A DNA stretch of 50,105 nucleotides from Deltaproteobacteria bacterium (GTDB taxonomy: Bacteria; Desulfobacterota; DSM-4660; Desulfatiglandales; Desulfatiglandaceae): the NCBI GenBank assembly GCA_021163815.1, contig JAGGTJ010000121.1, positions 1-50,105 of the forward strand, in the 5' to 3' direction. Below the pieces are notes generated by a model that did no database searches, was not told the origin of the DNA, and was given only the letters and a program-made list of their open reading frames with translations. A program made the position numbers and the translations under genes. Below are positions 35,089 to 44,037 of the stretch, piece by piece (the stretch's first letter is position 1; the number at the start of each line of letters is the position of its first letter).

Positions 35089-35357
35089 AAGATACAAGAG
35101 AGACCTTCTGCAGCAAAGAAATACAACCAAAAACTAAACCACGATTCAAGCCAGGGGATGAGGTGCTCTATCCTTGGAATGGAAGAGCAATCCGTGCAAC
35201 AGTGAGTGATGTGTTTTGGCTTTCATTCGGGGGATGGTTCGTAAGTTTGCGTTCAGGCGCAGCTGGTGAGCATGAGCAAAATTTCATCTCTGCGTCGGAA
35301 GAAGGTCAGTGGGTTCCACACGAAGTTCTAACATGGTCGTGGTGGACAAAGAAATGA
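35085..35357 (+). CDS. Hypothetical, SH3-like
   Basis: PRFKPGDEVLYPWNGRAIRATVSDVFW. Confidence 0.5.
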   Translation: MKDTRETFCSKEIQPKTKPRFKPGDEVLYPWNGRAIRATVSDVFWLSFGGWFVSLRSGAAGEHEQNFISASEEGQWVPHEVLTWSWWTKK

Positions 35358-36073
35358 ATATAATAAGTTTTAGCGGCGGTAAAGATTCAACTGCGATGCT
35401 ACTCCTTATGATAGAAAGAGGCATACATATAGATCGGATTATTTTTGTGGATACTACTAAAGAGTTTCCTCAAATGTATACTCATATAGAGAAGGTTAAA
35501 TCATTTATTAAGCCCCATATAATTGAAACAGTTAAAATTGACTATGATTATTGGTTTGCTGATCACGTTAAAACGAAAGGCAAGAACAAAGGTAGGAAGG
35601 GCTATGGATGGCCTGATTTCAGAAATAGGTGGTGCACATCCTTAAAGCGAGAAGCTTTTTTGAGCCAAGTTTATAACTATAGATATAATCCGAGAAAGTG
35701 TGGATATATGAAGAAAGACTTCGATATAATTGAGTATCATGGCATTGCCTATGATGAAAGGAGACGCTGTGCTAAAAACAGAGGCAGAAATATAAAGTAT
35801 CCTTTAGTAGACTGGAAGATAACAGGAAAGCAAGCCCTTGAATATTGCTATTCTAAAGGTTTTGATTGGGATGGTCTCTATGAAAAATTCTACAGAGTAT
35901 CATGTTGGTGTTGTCCTTTATCTCGTATAGGGGAACTGAGAGTTTTGTATCACAAGTTTCCAGAGTTATGGAAGGAGTTGATTCGAATGGACAGAAAGTC
36001 ATTTCGCAGGTTCCGAAGCGATTACTCTGTTGACCAGTTAAGTGAGAAATTTGCTAATGAAAATCTAATATGA
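35354..36073 (+). CDS. PAPS reductase/N-type PP-loop ATPase family protein
   Basis: MNIISFSGGKDSTAMLLLMIERG; RNRWCTSLKR; CWCCPLS (track start 35309). Confidence 0.82.
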   Translation: MNIISFSGGKDSTAMLLLMIERGIHIDRIIFVDTTKEFPQMYTHIEKVKSFIKPHIIETVKIDYDYWFADHVKTKGKNKGRKGYGWPDFRNRWCTSLKREAFLSQVYNYRYNPRKCGYMKKDFDIIEYHGIAYDERRRCAKNRGRNIKYPLVDWKITGKQALEYCYSKGFDWDGLYEKFYRVSCWCCPLSRIGELRVLYHKFPELWKELIRMDRKSFRRFRSDYSVDQLSEKFANENLI

Positions 36074-36105
36074 TCATAGTAGACGAAGAAGGGAGAGAAT
36101 GAAGA

Positions 36106-36297
36106 ATGAAGGCAGGCGCAGAGCGGGTAAGGGAGTATTATTACGATCAGGCAAGAACGCTGGTCAATATCTTAGACCGAATCTTATTAAGATTGAACCC
36201 TCGAACCAACCCTATTTGGCTACTTTCAGAGCTTCGGGAGGCGTATCATATCAGCCAATGCATATTAGCTGAAAGAGAGATGAGAAAGGATGAATAA
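36106..36297 (+). CDS. Hypothetical protein
   Basis: 63 aa ORF. Confidence 0.5.
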   Translation: MKAGAERVREYYYDQARTLVNILDRILLRLNPRTNPIWLLSELREAYHISQCILAEREMRKDE

Positions 36298-36484
36298 GAT
36301 AGAAAATAAAAAGACCTGCGAGACTTGCAGGCACTGTTTTTCGAGAACAGATGCTGCGGGTTTCGTATGGTATTATTGCGCTCTTTGTCCAAGATGTATT
36401 GTGGGTTCTGGTAGCCATCGGGGAAGCGATTATTTTCTAAAAGGATGTGATAGATATAAGGAGATGAGAAATGAGTCCAACTGA
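36290..36484 (+). CDS. Small Cys-rich zinc-binding-like protein
   Basis: CETCRHCFSRTD...YCALCPRC. Confidence 0.55.
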   Translation: MNKIENKKTCETCRHCFSRTDAAGFVWYYCALCPRCIVGSGSHRGSDYFLKGCDRYKEMRNESN

Positions 36485-36653
36485 ATACCTTGTGGGCATA
36501 GTCCATCCCGAGTTCCAAGATGAATTTTTCCGCAGGCTCAGAAGAAAGCCTACATGGACGAAATGGGAGGTCAGGGCAGAATTTCTTCGAGCTCAGGAGG
36601 TAGTTCTTTCACGAATGGTTGAAGAGGCTATAATGAAGGAGGAACAACTATGA
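36471..36653 (+). CDS. Hypothetical protein
   Basis: 60 aa ORF, overlapping. Confidence 0.45.
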   Translation: MSPTEYLVGIVHPEFQDEFFRRLRRKPTWTKWEVRAEFLRAQEVVLSRMVEEAIMKEEQL

Positions 36654-36877
36654 AGAAAGAAAAACTGATCAAAGCTTTAACGGAGGTTCCTGAAGATTTG
36701 TTAGAAGCAGCTTATCTTGTGCAGCTGTGGAAGGGAGATTTTCAGATTCAACTGGATTACAATCCAAGTATTGTCAAGGCGCATCTTTTGGATGCCACAG
36801 CTGAGTTTCAACCTAACGGATTTGTAGAAGCTCAAAAATCCTTTGGAGAAACCAGCTGGCAAATAACCATGACATAA
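36650..36877 (+). CDS. Hypothetical protein
   Basis: 75 aa ORF, ATGA coupling. Confidence 0.5.
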   Translation: MKKEKLIKALTEVPEDLLEAAYLVQLWKGDFQIQLDYNPSIVKAHLLDATAEFQPNGFVEAQKSFGETSWQITMT

Positions 36878-36917
36878 GCTCTAATGAATGAGAGAAATAC
36901 ACAAGAAGGGAAGTTAG

Positions 36918-37235
36918 ATGATGACCTACCATGAATTTTTTCACTATGCCGTTTTAGCAGGCATAGCCTCTGGACTGCAGCATCCAGTGGATTGGTTAGT
37001 CTATGTCCATAGGATGCCTGAAGAGAACATGACTCCAGAATACTACCAAGAGGTCGAGAGATTTCTTCCAAGACTCTTGATAGACTTCTTCGGAAGTCTG
37101 AATTTGAGGCTTCCTACAAATGCAGATGAAGTCTTGAGAATGTGTGATAAACACTATCCTAAAGGGCATCTGTGCAGAGGGTATTTCACCTTCTTAAGAC
37201 AGGATATTGAAAAGGAAATAAAACGGAGGAGGTAA
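36918..37235 (+). CDS. Hypothetical protein
   Basis: 105 aa ORF. Confidence 0.55.
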   Translation: MMTYHEFFHYAVLAGIASGLQHPVDWLVYVHRMPEENMTPEYYQEVERFLPRLLIDFFGSLNLRLPTNADEVLRMCDKHYPKGHLCRGYFTFLRQDIEKEIKRRR

Positions 37236-37239
37236 AGAG

Positions 37240-37428
37240 ATGAAAGACTTGAGTAAGATGTCTGAGAAGGAGCTTTTAAACTGGTTGAAAGAGTTGCGGC
37301 AGCATCGCAAATACACTCCACAGAAGAAGAGAGGCAGTCGAATCCCCTCAATTTTTAAGGAGATGAGTGATGAGCTTGCAGTGAAAATTTTGAAGGAACT
37401 GAACCTCGATAAAGAAGGGGTGTCCTGA
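37240..37428 (+). CDS. Hypothetical protein
   Basis: 62 aa, SD GGAGGTAA. Confidence 0.55.
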   Translation: MKDLSKMSEKELLNWLKELRQHRKYTPQKKRGSRIPSIFKEMSDELAVKILKELNLDKEGVS

Positions 37429-38276
37429 TGGAAAAATTCTCTTACAGTAAAATTTCGATGTTTATGGAGTGCCCTAAAAAATTTTATTGGAGATATGTTG
37501 AACATCTCCGCCCAAAGAAAAAGAGCCCCGCATTGGCTTTAGGATCGTGCATGGCCTACAGCCTCGCCACCTTTCGACGAACAGGAAGTCAAGATGAGGC
37601 AAGGCAGGCTTTTGTCGACCGATGGGAAGAGGAAGGAAGGATTCTTCAGAAGACAAAAGACGACGATCCTCTTCGCTCGGTGGCCAGAGGTCTTGAGATT
37701 TTGTCTGAGTACATGCAAACATTTCCTGACGATCCTAAAAACTTCATCCGCCCTGAAGTCTCGTTTGAGGATGAGATTGCTCCAGGCATTCTTTTTCGGG
37801 GGCGGTTGGATGGCGTCGTTAGACTTGATGACGGATCGGTGGCGGTGAATGAGGATAAGACGGCATCTCAGTGGGGTGATTCGTATTTTAGAAGGCTTCA
37901 TGGGTCATTTCAAATTATGTGGTATTTGTGGATTGCAAAAAAGCTTGGACTTTTTTCTCTTGATGGAAAGGCAACTCCGAAATGTCTTGTAAGAGTCATC
38001 TACATCCACAGAGAGAGGTATCGATTTCCTTCGGATCTCATCATCAAAAGCGGAAAACAAGTGGATGACTCATTCAACGATTTGATGAATTGGGTGAAGT
38101 TGATTCAGAGATGCGTTTCGGAAAATCACTTCCCAAGGGGAGATGCTAATGCATGTCTAAAGTATGGAGGATGCGATTATTTGCCTCTTCGTGATGCATC
38201 TCGACGCCTGAAAGATTCATTAATCAAATATGAATTTGAAAGAAAGGATGGTGATGAAGATGAAAACGGTTCCTAA
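37428..38276 (+). CDS. PD-(D/E)XK nuclease (RecB/Cas4-like)
   Basis: FSYSKISMFMECPKKFYWRYVEHL; FRGRLDGVVRLDDGSVAVNEDKTA; HGSFQIMWYLWIA. Confidence 0.82.
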   Translation: MEKFSYSKISMFMECPKKFYWRYVEHLRPKKKSPALALGSCMAYSLATFRRTGSQDEARQAFVDRWEEEGRILQKTKDDDPLRSVARGLEILSEYMQTFPDDPKNFIRPEVSFEDEIAPGILFRGRLDGVVRLDDGSVAVNEDKTASQWGDSYFRRLHGSFQIMWYLWIAKKLGLFSLDGKATPKCLVRVIYIHRERYRFPSDLIIKSGKQVDDSFNDLMNWVKLIQRCVSENHFPRGDANACLKYGGCDYLPLRDASRRLKDSLIKYEFERKDGDEDENGS

Positions 38277-38475
38277 AGATGAATTCTCTAATGGCATAAG
38301 CAGTTATCACTGCTGGGCGAAGCTTCATGCCCGCACATTAGACGAACTTCAGGAGAAGATAGCTGCGTATTTGAGAGAGTATCCTTATTGGGGATACATG
38401 ACGAATGTCGGGAAGATTGTCGAGACAGATTATGGATTTCGAGTAACAATAACGAGGTCGCATTCCTGTGATTAG
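38230..38475 (+). CDS. Hypothetical protein (start likely MKTVPKDEF)
   Basis: 81 aa ORF overlapping the nuclease gene end. Confidence 0.5.
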   Translation: MNLKERMVMKMKTVPKDEFSNGISSYHCWAKLHARTLDELQEKIAAYLREYPYWGYMTNVGKIVETDYGFRVTITRSHSCD

Positions 38476-38806
38476 AATAACGAGTCATGGTCTTAACGGA
38501 ACGGGGATTTACATCGGGAGACCTTCCCGATATGGGAATCCATATCCTACTAAAAGAAGCAGATTTTCGTCTAAAATCTACCCTCTCCACGAAAGCTTGA
38601 AGCTTTATTCAAAGCTTGTGGAAGAAGGGAAGATGGATATTAGTAGGTTGGAGATGCAATACGTCAAGGATGGCTTCTTGATTCTGGATTGCTGGTGCAT
38701 TGACAAAATCGTCTCCTCTCTGGAGGATGTAAATCCGGATAGTTGGAGATGTCATGGGGAAATTTTGGCATACCATATTTTGAAGAATTGTAAATTTAGT
38801 CGGTAA
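38468..38806 (+). CDS. DUF4326-like protein
   Basis: IRITSHGLNGTGIYIGRPSRYGNPYPTKR...SWRCHGEILAYHIL. Confidence 0.6.
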   Translation: MIRITSHGLNGTGIYIGRPSRYGNPYPTKRSRFSSKIYPLHESLKLYSKLVEEGKMDISRLEMQYVKDGFLILDCWCIDKIVSSLEDVNPDSWRCHGEILAYHILKNCKFSR

Positions 38807-38812
38807 AATTAC
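38790..38812. promoter_or_regulatory. Dispersed palindrome site (G)
   Basis: GTAAATTTAGTCGGTAAAATTAC, 4 nt upstream of ATG 38817. Confidence 0.8.
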
Positions 38813-38816
38813 GAAG

Positions 38817-39032
38817 ATGACTAAGAAAAGCATCATCATCAAATCCAAACAGGAGCGGCCTGATTGGGAAGGCAGACTGAAGATTCTTCGAATGCTCCTC
38901 AAACACAAGAAGCGGCTGAAGGATTTCAAGGAATATCTTGTCTCTCAAGGCTTTTTAAGCCCATCAGACATCATATTCGTTTTGCCTCTTGATCAGCTTG
39001 AGTTTCTTCTGAAGAAGTGGATTAGAGAATGA
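38817..39032 (+). CDS. Hypothetical protein
   Basis: 71 aa ORF. Confidence 0.5.
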   Translation: MTKKSIIIKSKQERPDWEGRLKILRMLLKHKKRLKDFKEYLVSQGFLSPSDIIFVLPLDQLEFLLKKWIRE

Positions 39033-39211
39033 GGCTGCTGGTAGGCGTTCTGATAATTCTGGCATTCACTTTCTATCCATCTTGTTTGGAGCCAGGATTG
39101 AGTTTTTGGGCATGGCAAACGCCGCCACCGTGGAAGATGATAGAAACGCCACAGATCATTATCTGGATGGATAAACCCAATGCATCGAGCTTTAGACTCG
39201 AAAGGAGGTAG
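39029..39211 (+). CDS. Small protein with N-terminal signal/TM segment
   Basis: MRLLVGVLIILAFTFYPSCLEPGLSFW. Confidence 0.45.
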   Translation: MRLLVGVLIILAFTFYPSCLEPGLSFWAWQTPPPWKMIETPQIIIWMDKPNASSFRLERR

Positions 39212-39213
39212 AA

Positions 39214-40071
39214 ATGGCAAGATCAGGAATCATGTTAGCAAAACCTTTTGATCACAAAAGACTGGAGTCATGGCCACAGCCGTATGTCATCCAGCCTAAA
39301 CTGAATGGGATACGATGTCGAGCCATCGTGAACGGTTCGCATATCAGTCTGATGAGCTCGCAGATGAACGAGATTATGGGAGTTCCGCATATAAAATCTC
39401 AACTGGCAGCGATGTCAGGAACATCCATTCCATCTGAAATAGAATTAGATGGTGAACTTTATGTGCATGGGATGGATGTTGATGACATCAAAAGCATTGC
39501 CCGCAGAACCGTCAATCTACATCCTCATTATTACCTGATGCAGTATCACGTTTTTGATGTTGTTAACGGTGCCGATCAGCTTGCCCGTTTGGGCATGCTA
39601 AAAAGCTTTTCATTTGGAGAACACGTCCGTCAGGTAAGAACCTTCTTTGCAAAAGATATGGAAACGGTTCTTAATCTTTTTAATTCTATTGTTGGAGATG
39701 GTTATGAAGGCATTATCGTTCGTCATCCATATGCCCATTATGAGCGAAAGAGGGCATCTCAGTTGATGAAGTTGAAACCGCATAGGATGGATGAATATAC
39801 TATCATCGACACAAAAGAAGAGATCTCAATTGACGGCATCCCAAAAAACACGTTGGGGGCGCTGATCTGTAAAAAAGATAACCAAATCTTTTCTGTTGGG
39901 ACGGGGATGACAGATGAAGACAGAAGACGGCTTTGGGAGATGAGAGACGAGCTCGCAAGTGGTAGTTATGTTGCTGTTGTCAAATATCAAAATCTGACCC
40001 TTCGTAGGGGAGTGCCATTTTTTCCAGTAGTCATCGAAGTCAAAAAAGGAGGTGAAGACGATGAGAAGTAA
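39214..40071 (+). CDS. ATP-dependent DNA ligase
   Basis: YVIQPKLNGIRCRAIV; IELDGELYVHG; YEGIIVRHP; LMKLKPHRMDEYTI. Confidence 0.85.
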   Translation: MARSGIMLAKPFDHKRLESWPQPYVIQPKLNGIRCRAIVNGSHISLMSSQMNEIMGVPHIKSQLAAMSGTSIPSEIELDGELYVHGMDVDDIKSIARRTVNLHPHYYLMQYHVFDVVNGADQLARLGMLKSFSFGEHVRQVRTFFAKDMETVLNLFNSIVGDGYEGIIVRHPYAHYERKRASQLMKLKPHRMDEYTIIDTKEEISIDGIPKNTLGALICKKDNQIFSVGTGMTDEDRRRLWEMRDELASGSYVAVVKYQNLTLRRGVPFFPVVIEVKKGGEDDEK

Positions 40072-40204
40072 ATTTCAACATCTATTCAACCCACTCCATG
40101 TCTACTGTAGACTTGTGGAGCAGGGGATGTCCAGAAGGGCTGCATGGTCTTTGGTGAGATTTTATGAGCAGCTATTTTTCAGACCGTTGACAAGGAGGTT
40201 CTGA
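40061..40204 (+). CDS. 47-aa hypothetical (not in track)
   Basis: MRSKFQHLFNPLHVYCRLVEQGMSRRAAWSLVRFYEQLFFRPLTRRF*; SD GGAGGTGAAG. Confidence 0.5.
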   Translation: MRSKFQHLFNPLHVYCRLVEQGMSRRAAWSLVRFYEQLFFRPLTRRF

Positions 40205-40857
40205 TGAGACTGATAAGGCCAAAATTTACTATTGAGGGCGTTTATGGATCAGCCGAATCTATAGAGCGCATCGGCAGATCCTGCTATAAATCGGAGGACA
40301 AGATTGTCGAGGGTTCTGCGGATAGATTCGTCAGAAACATCATTAACAGAAACCATCTTTCTGTCATCGAGCACTCTGCTATGACTGTTAGGTTCATAAT
40401 CGATAGAGGTGTGTCTCATGAGTTAGTGAGACACAGACTTTGTGCTTTCTCACAGGAATCAACAAGGTATTGTAATTACAAAAACGAAGTAGCATTTGTT
40501 ATACCTCCTTGGGTATACATCGAGGAAGGCATTTACAGAGACATACCAAAGGGGCTTCAGGAGATTAATTCAATGGTATGGTTCCAACACATGCTTAGAT
40601 CTGAAGACGCATACATTGACCTCCTCAATCACGGATGGTCTCCTCAAGAGGCTCGTTCAGTCCTTCCAAATTCACTCAGAACCGAAATTGTTGTAACTGC
40701 AAACTTTCGGGAATGGCTGCATATTTTTGAGCTCAGATGTTCTAAAGCCAGCCATCCACAGATGCGAGAAATTATGATCCCTCTACTCAAAGAGTGTAAA
40801 TTTCGAATTCCAATGCTTCGTGAGAAGCTTGAAGAAATTGAAAGGAAGATACGATGA
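40204..40857 (+). CDS. thyX: Flavin-dependent thymidylate synthase ThyX
   Basis: RHRLCAFSQESTRY ThyX signature; ARSVLPNSLRTEIVVTANFREW. Confidence 0.92.
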   Translation: MRLIRPKFTIEGVYGSAESIERIGRSCYKSEDKIVEGSADRFVRNIINRNHLSVIEHSAMTVRFIIDRGVSHELVRHRLCAFSQESTRYCNYKNEVAFVIPPWVYIEEGIYRDIPKGLQEINSMVWFQHMLRSEDAYIDLLNHGWSPQEARSVLPNSLRTEIVVTANFREWLHIFELRCSKASHPQMREIMIPLLKECKFRIPMLREKLEEIERKIR

Positions 40858-41183
40858 AAGACGATGAACAAAGAGCCGCAGTTTTGGCCTATGTTACGCC
40901 ACTTTATCTTTTTTCATCCTTCGACTACACACATTGGAAGTCCATCCCAGGAGGGCTTGTTGAATACAAGATGGAAATTCCTGTAGGGATTCTTCTGCCG
41001 ATTGCCAAATTTATCGAAAAAGATGCTGAAGACTTAATAACATCCTTCTTCTTGGCAGGGCTTCGACAGTATGTTAAGTTTGTTATGGATGAATTTAAGG
41101 TTTCTACTGATGATATTTTCAACTTTTTAGCAACAGACAAAGACATTCAGGAGTTTTTGAAGGCAAATGCTGATAAAGTTTGA
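40854..41183 (+). CDS. Hypothetical protein
   Basis: 109 aa, ATGA coupling. Confidence 0.5.
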   Translation: MKDDEQRAAVLAYVTPLYLFSSFDYTHWKSIPGGLVEYKMEIPVGILLPIAKFIEKDAEDLITSFFLAGLRQYVKFVMDEFKVSTDDIFNFLATDKDIQEFLKANADKV

Positions 41184-41373
41184 TATCAGATTCAAAGATG
41201 TCGTTCGCAGGAATTTTGTCATTGACACATCAAAAAATGTGTCGACGATAAGCGATCCCAAAAAAGATATCACCATCTACAACATCTCTGTCGAGCCTGA
41301 CTGGAATGACTACATCTATTCTGTTGATGGAACTTCTGAGAGGTTTCGATGGAGGAGAAAGGAGGTATTATGA
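41167..41373 (+). CDS. Hypothetical protein
   Basis: 68 aa ORF. Confidence 0.45.
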   Translation: MLIKFDIRFKDVVRRNFVIDTSKNVSTISDPKKDITIYNISVEPDWNDYIYSVDGTSERFRWRRKEVL

Positions 41374-42140
41374 ATTTTCTTTTGATTGGAAAACCTGGAT
41401 CAGGAAAGACAACTGCTGCTTGCACAGGCCGTCATCCAACACTTTTATTGGATGTTGATGGAAAGGCAGGGGAGATGCAAAACCTGCGGCCACTTGTCGA
41501 AGAAGGGCTTTTGACAATCCATACCTTCAACGCAAAGCTTGTTGAGGATCGACTAAAAGATCGTGCACTCGATCCGAAGAAGCCTTTGAGAAAGATGCCG
41601 CAGGGCTATCTAGAAGTTGTCGAGTATCTAAACCGCATCATCGACGATGAAGAAGAATTTCAAAAATACAACACAGTTGTGCTTGATTCTGTTACGAGGC
41701 TGGCGGAGCATATGAAACGTCTTCTCATCTATCACAGAGGTCAAGGCAAATTTGGAAAAGGTTTTGATGGAGATATGAATTGGCCTTCATGGGGCAGCTA
41801 CTTGGCGAATATGGAAGAACTGTTTACTGCAGCCACAACTATGCGTCCCGATTTTATCTGCACAGCCCATGAGCTCATGGAAGTAGAACGTGACCCTCTT
41901 ACAGAGGTGGAAATTGTAAGGGGATATTGGGCACTTATTGATGGACAAATGCGACGCAAGCTTTCAGGATACTTCAACGAGACCTATTTTATGGAGATAA
42001 GGCAGTCAAAGCTGAAGCCAACGGAGTATCTCTTCAGAACAAGAGGTACAAAATATTGCGCTCGGACGAGCATGGAGCTCGACGAGCTCGAGCCCGCAAA
42101 TATACTTGCCATCCTTAAGAAGGGAGGATGTAGCATATAA
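41370..42140 (+). CDS. Phage P-loop ATPase (Sak4/RecA-like AAA; track start 41349)
   Basis: MNFLLIGKPGSGKTTAACTG Walker A; LLLDVDGKAGEM; YNTVVLDSVTRL Walker B. Confidence 0.8.
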   Translation: MNFLLIGKPGSGKTTAACTGRHPTLLLDVDGKAGEMQNLRPLVEEGLLTIHTFNAKLVEDRLKDRALDPKKPLRKMPQGYLEVVEYLNRIIDDEEEFQKYNTVVLDSVTRLAEHMKRLLIYHRGQGKFGKGFDGDMNWPSWGSYLANMEELFTAATTMRPDFICTAHELMEVERDPLTEVEIVRGYWALIDGQMRRKLSGYFNETYFMEIRQSKLKPTEYLFRTRGTKYCARTSMELDELEPANILAILKKGGCSI

Positions 42141-42202
42141 GAAAGGAGGGATGGAAGAAGTTTACCTTCAAATTCAAAAAAGAAAGAAAGGAGAAATTAG
42201 GC

Positions 42203-42574
42203 ATGCCACGCATTAATGTTAACCTTGAAGATGTCGAATCGCAATTCGAGCTCTTGCCAGCCGGAACATACCTCGTTAGAATAGAGGAGTCATCCAAGGC
42301 AAAGAAATCTTCAGAGGGCGGTGCATATATCGGTTGGATCGGCACTGTTCTCGAAGGGGAGTATGAGGGTAAGAAGCTTTATTGGATGACATCCCTTCAG
42401 CCCCAGGCTTTGTGGAATCTCAAAAATATGCTTGAGGTGATTGATGTTCCTTGGGATGAAGACGGTTTTGAGCTCGAAGACACATTTGGACGTGAGTTGT
42501 TTGTCGATGTCATAGTCGAGCCCTGGAGAGGTGAGCCACGAAATTATGTCAACGGCTACCACAGGGTCGAGTAG
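42203..42574 (+). CDS. DUF669-like ssDNA-binding protein
   Basis: LLPAGTYLVRIEESSKAKKS...GWIGTVLEGEYEGKKLYWMTSLQPQALWNLKNML; next to P-loop ATPase. Confidence 0.65.
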   Translation: MPRINVNLEDVESQFELLPAGTYLVRIEESSKAKKSSEGGAYIGWIGTVLEGEYEGKKLYWMTSLQPQALWNLKNMLEVIDVPWDEDGFELEDTFGRELFVDVIVEPWRGEPRNYVNGYHRVE

Positions 42575-42585
42575 TTAGATCACGA

Positions 42586-42613
42586 GAGGGAAAGGGCATC
42601 GTTCCTTTCCCTC
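42586..42613 (+). terminator. Intergenic hairpin
   Basis: GAGGGAAAGG-N8-CCTTTCCCTC. Confidence 0.55.
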
Positions 42614-42639
42614 CCATCTTTTCAGGAGGTAGACATGAT

Positions 42640-44037
42640 ATGAAAGTTCCTGTGGATAAAATTGTCATCAAAGACCGAGCCCGTGTCGAGATTGGAGACG
42701 ATTTTGAAGCGTTGAAGCAAAGCATCAAGCAAAGAGGGCTCATCAACCCTATCTGCGTTACAAAAGAGGATTTTGAGCTTGTTGCAGGCTTTCGAAGGTT
42801 GAAAGCTTGCAAAGAACTGGGATGGAAGAAAATTGAGGTGAAGCTTTTTGAGAATCTTTCTTCTCTGGAGAAGAAGGTTCTTGAGCTGGAAGAAAACATT
42901 CATAAAGAGTTGACTTGGATCGAAAGAGCAAAGCTTAGGAAGGAGATTCATGAACTCTACAAAGAACTCAAAGGCGCTGCAGTTAAGGGACATGAATCTG
43001 ACGGATGGGGTTTAAAGGACAGTGCTGAAGTTTTGGGCATCTCTACTGCAACCCTTTCTCAAGACATCTCTTTGCTGGAGGCATCAGAGACCTTACCTGA
43101 AATCTCCAAATACAAAAGTCGAAAGCAGGCTCTAAAAGCCTACACCAAGCTTCAAGAGACTGCAATCCTGTCGGAGCTTGCAAAAAGACAGGCAGAAGGG
43201 GAAAAAAGTGCTGGGAAGCTTTATCATCTCTATTGTGGCGATGCTGTCAAAGTCATCAAGGAGAATCTCGACGATGAGGTTGTCGACCTCGTCATCTTCG
43301 ACCCACCTTGGGGAGTTGATATTGACATCATTGCCTCTGCGAGAGGGCCGAGTGGCACGAAGGCCAGTTATAGAGATGACTCCGAGACATATGCTGTCGA
43401 ACTCGCATTCAACCTCATCCCCGAACTTTATCGAGTCATGAAGCCAGATACTCATATGTATCTTTTCTGTGGCATTCAATACGTGAGCTTCTACAAAGCT
43501 CTGTTGGAGGATTTTGCTAAAGTAGTCAAAGATGTCGAGCGAGTTGCTCAATATCACAAACATCTTCAAGAGCCTGTTGGCCGTCTTCTTGATACTTGTA
43601 AGCAAATGAACTCCAAACGAAGATGGAAATTTATTGTAGATGAACTTCCTTTGATTTGGGTAAAAGAAGGAGGGGGATATACGGATTTTGATACGAAATT
43701 CATGCCTCGTTATGAGACGATTCTTTTCTGTCGCAAGGGATATGGCAGAGGTCTGAGCGAGGCGACATCAAATGTTTTCGAATTTAACCGCCCTTCAACA
43801 GTTGAACGCCTTCATACGCAAGAAAAACCCATCGACCTTCTTCAAAAGTTCATCAAAATTTCGACAGCTCCAAACGAGCTTGTTCTTGATCCTTGTGCAG
43901 GATCATTTGCCACTGTGGTGGCTGCAACATTGTCGGGTAGGAGGTCGATAGGCATCGAAAAAGACAAGGAACTCTATACCAGAGGTCTGGATAGGGTGAA
44001 AGGGTTCCTTGCAAAGGAGAAAGAAGATGAAAGTTGA
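42640..44037 (+). CDS. ParB-like/DNA methyltransferase fusion
   Basis: N-term ParB-N (RGLINPICV...LVAGFRRLKACKELGW); C-term DPPWGVD and LDPCAGSFATVVAATLSGRRSIGIEKD. Confidence 0.85.
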   Translation: MKVPVDKIVIKDRARVEIGDDFEALKQSIKQRGLINPICVTKEDFELVAGFRRLKACKELGWKKIEVKLFENLSSLEKKVLELEENIHKELTWIERAKLRKEIHELYKELKGAAVKGHESDGWGLKDSAEVLGISTATLSQDISLLEASETLPEISKYKSRKQALKAYTKLQETAILSELAKRQAEGEKSAGKLYHLYCGDAVKVIKENLDDEVVDLVIFDPPWGVDIDIIASARGPSGTKASYRDDSETYAVELAFNLIPELYRVMKPDTHMYLFCGIQYVSFYKALLEDFAKVVKDVERVAQYHKHLQEPVGRLLDTCKQMNSKRRWKFIVDELPLIWVKEGGGYTDFDTKFMPRYETILFCRKGYGRGLSEATSNVFEFNRPSTVERLHTQEKPIDLLQKFIKISTAPNELVLDPCAGSFATVVAATLSGRRSIGIEKDKELYTRGLDRVKGFLAKEKEDES

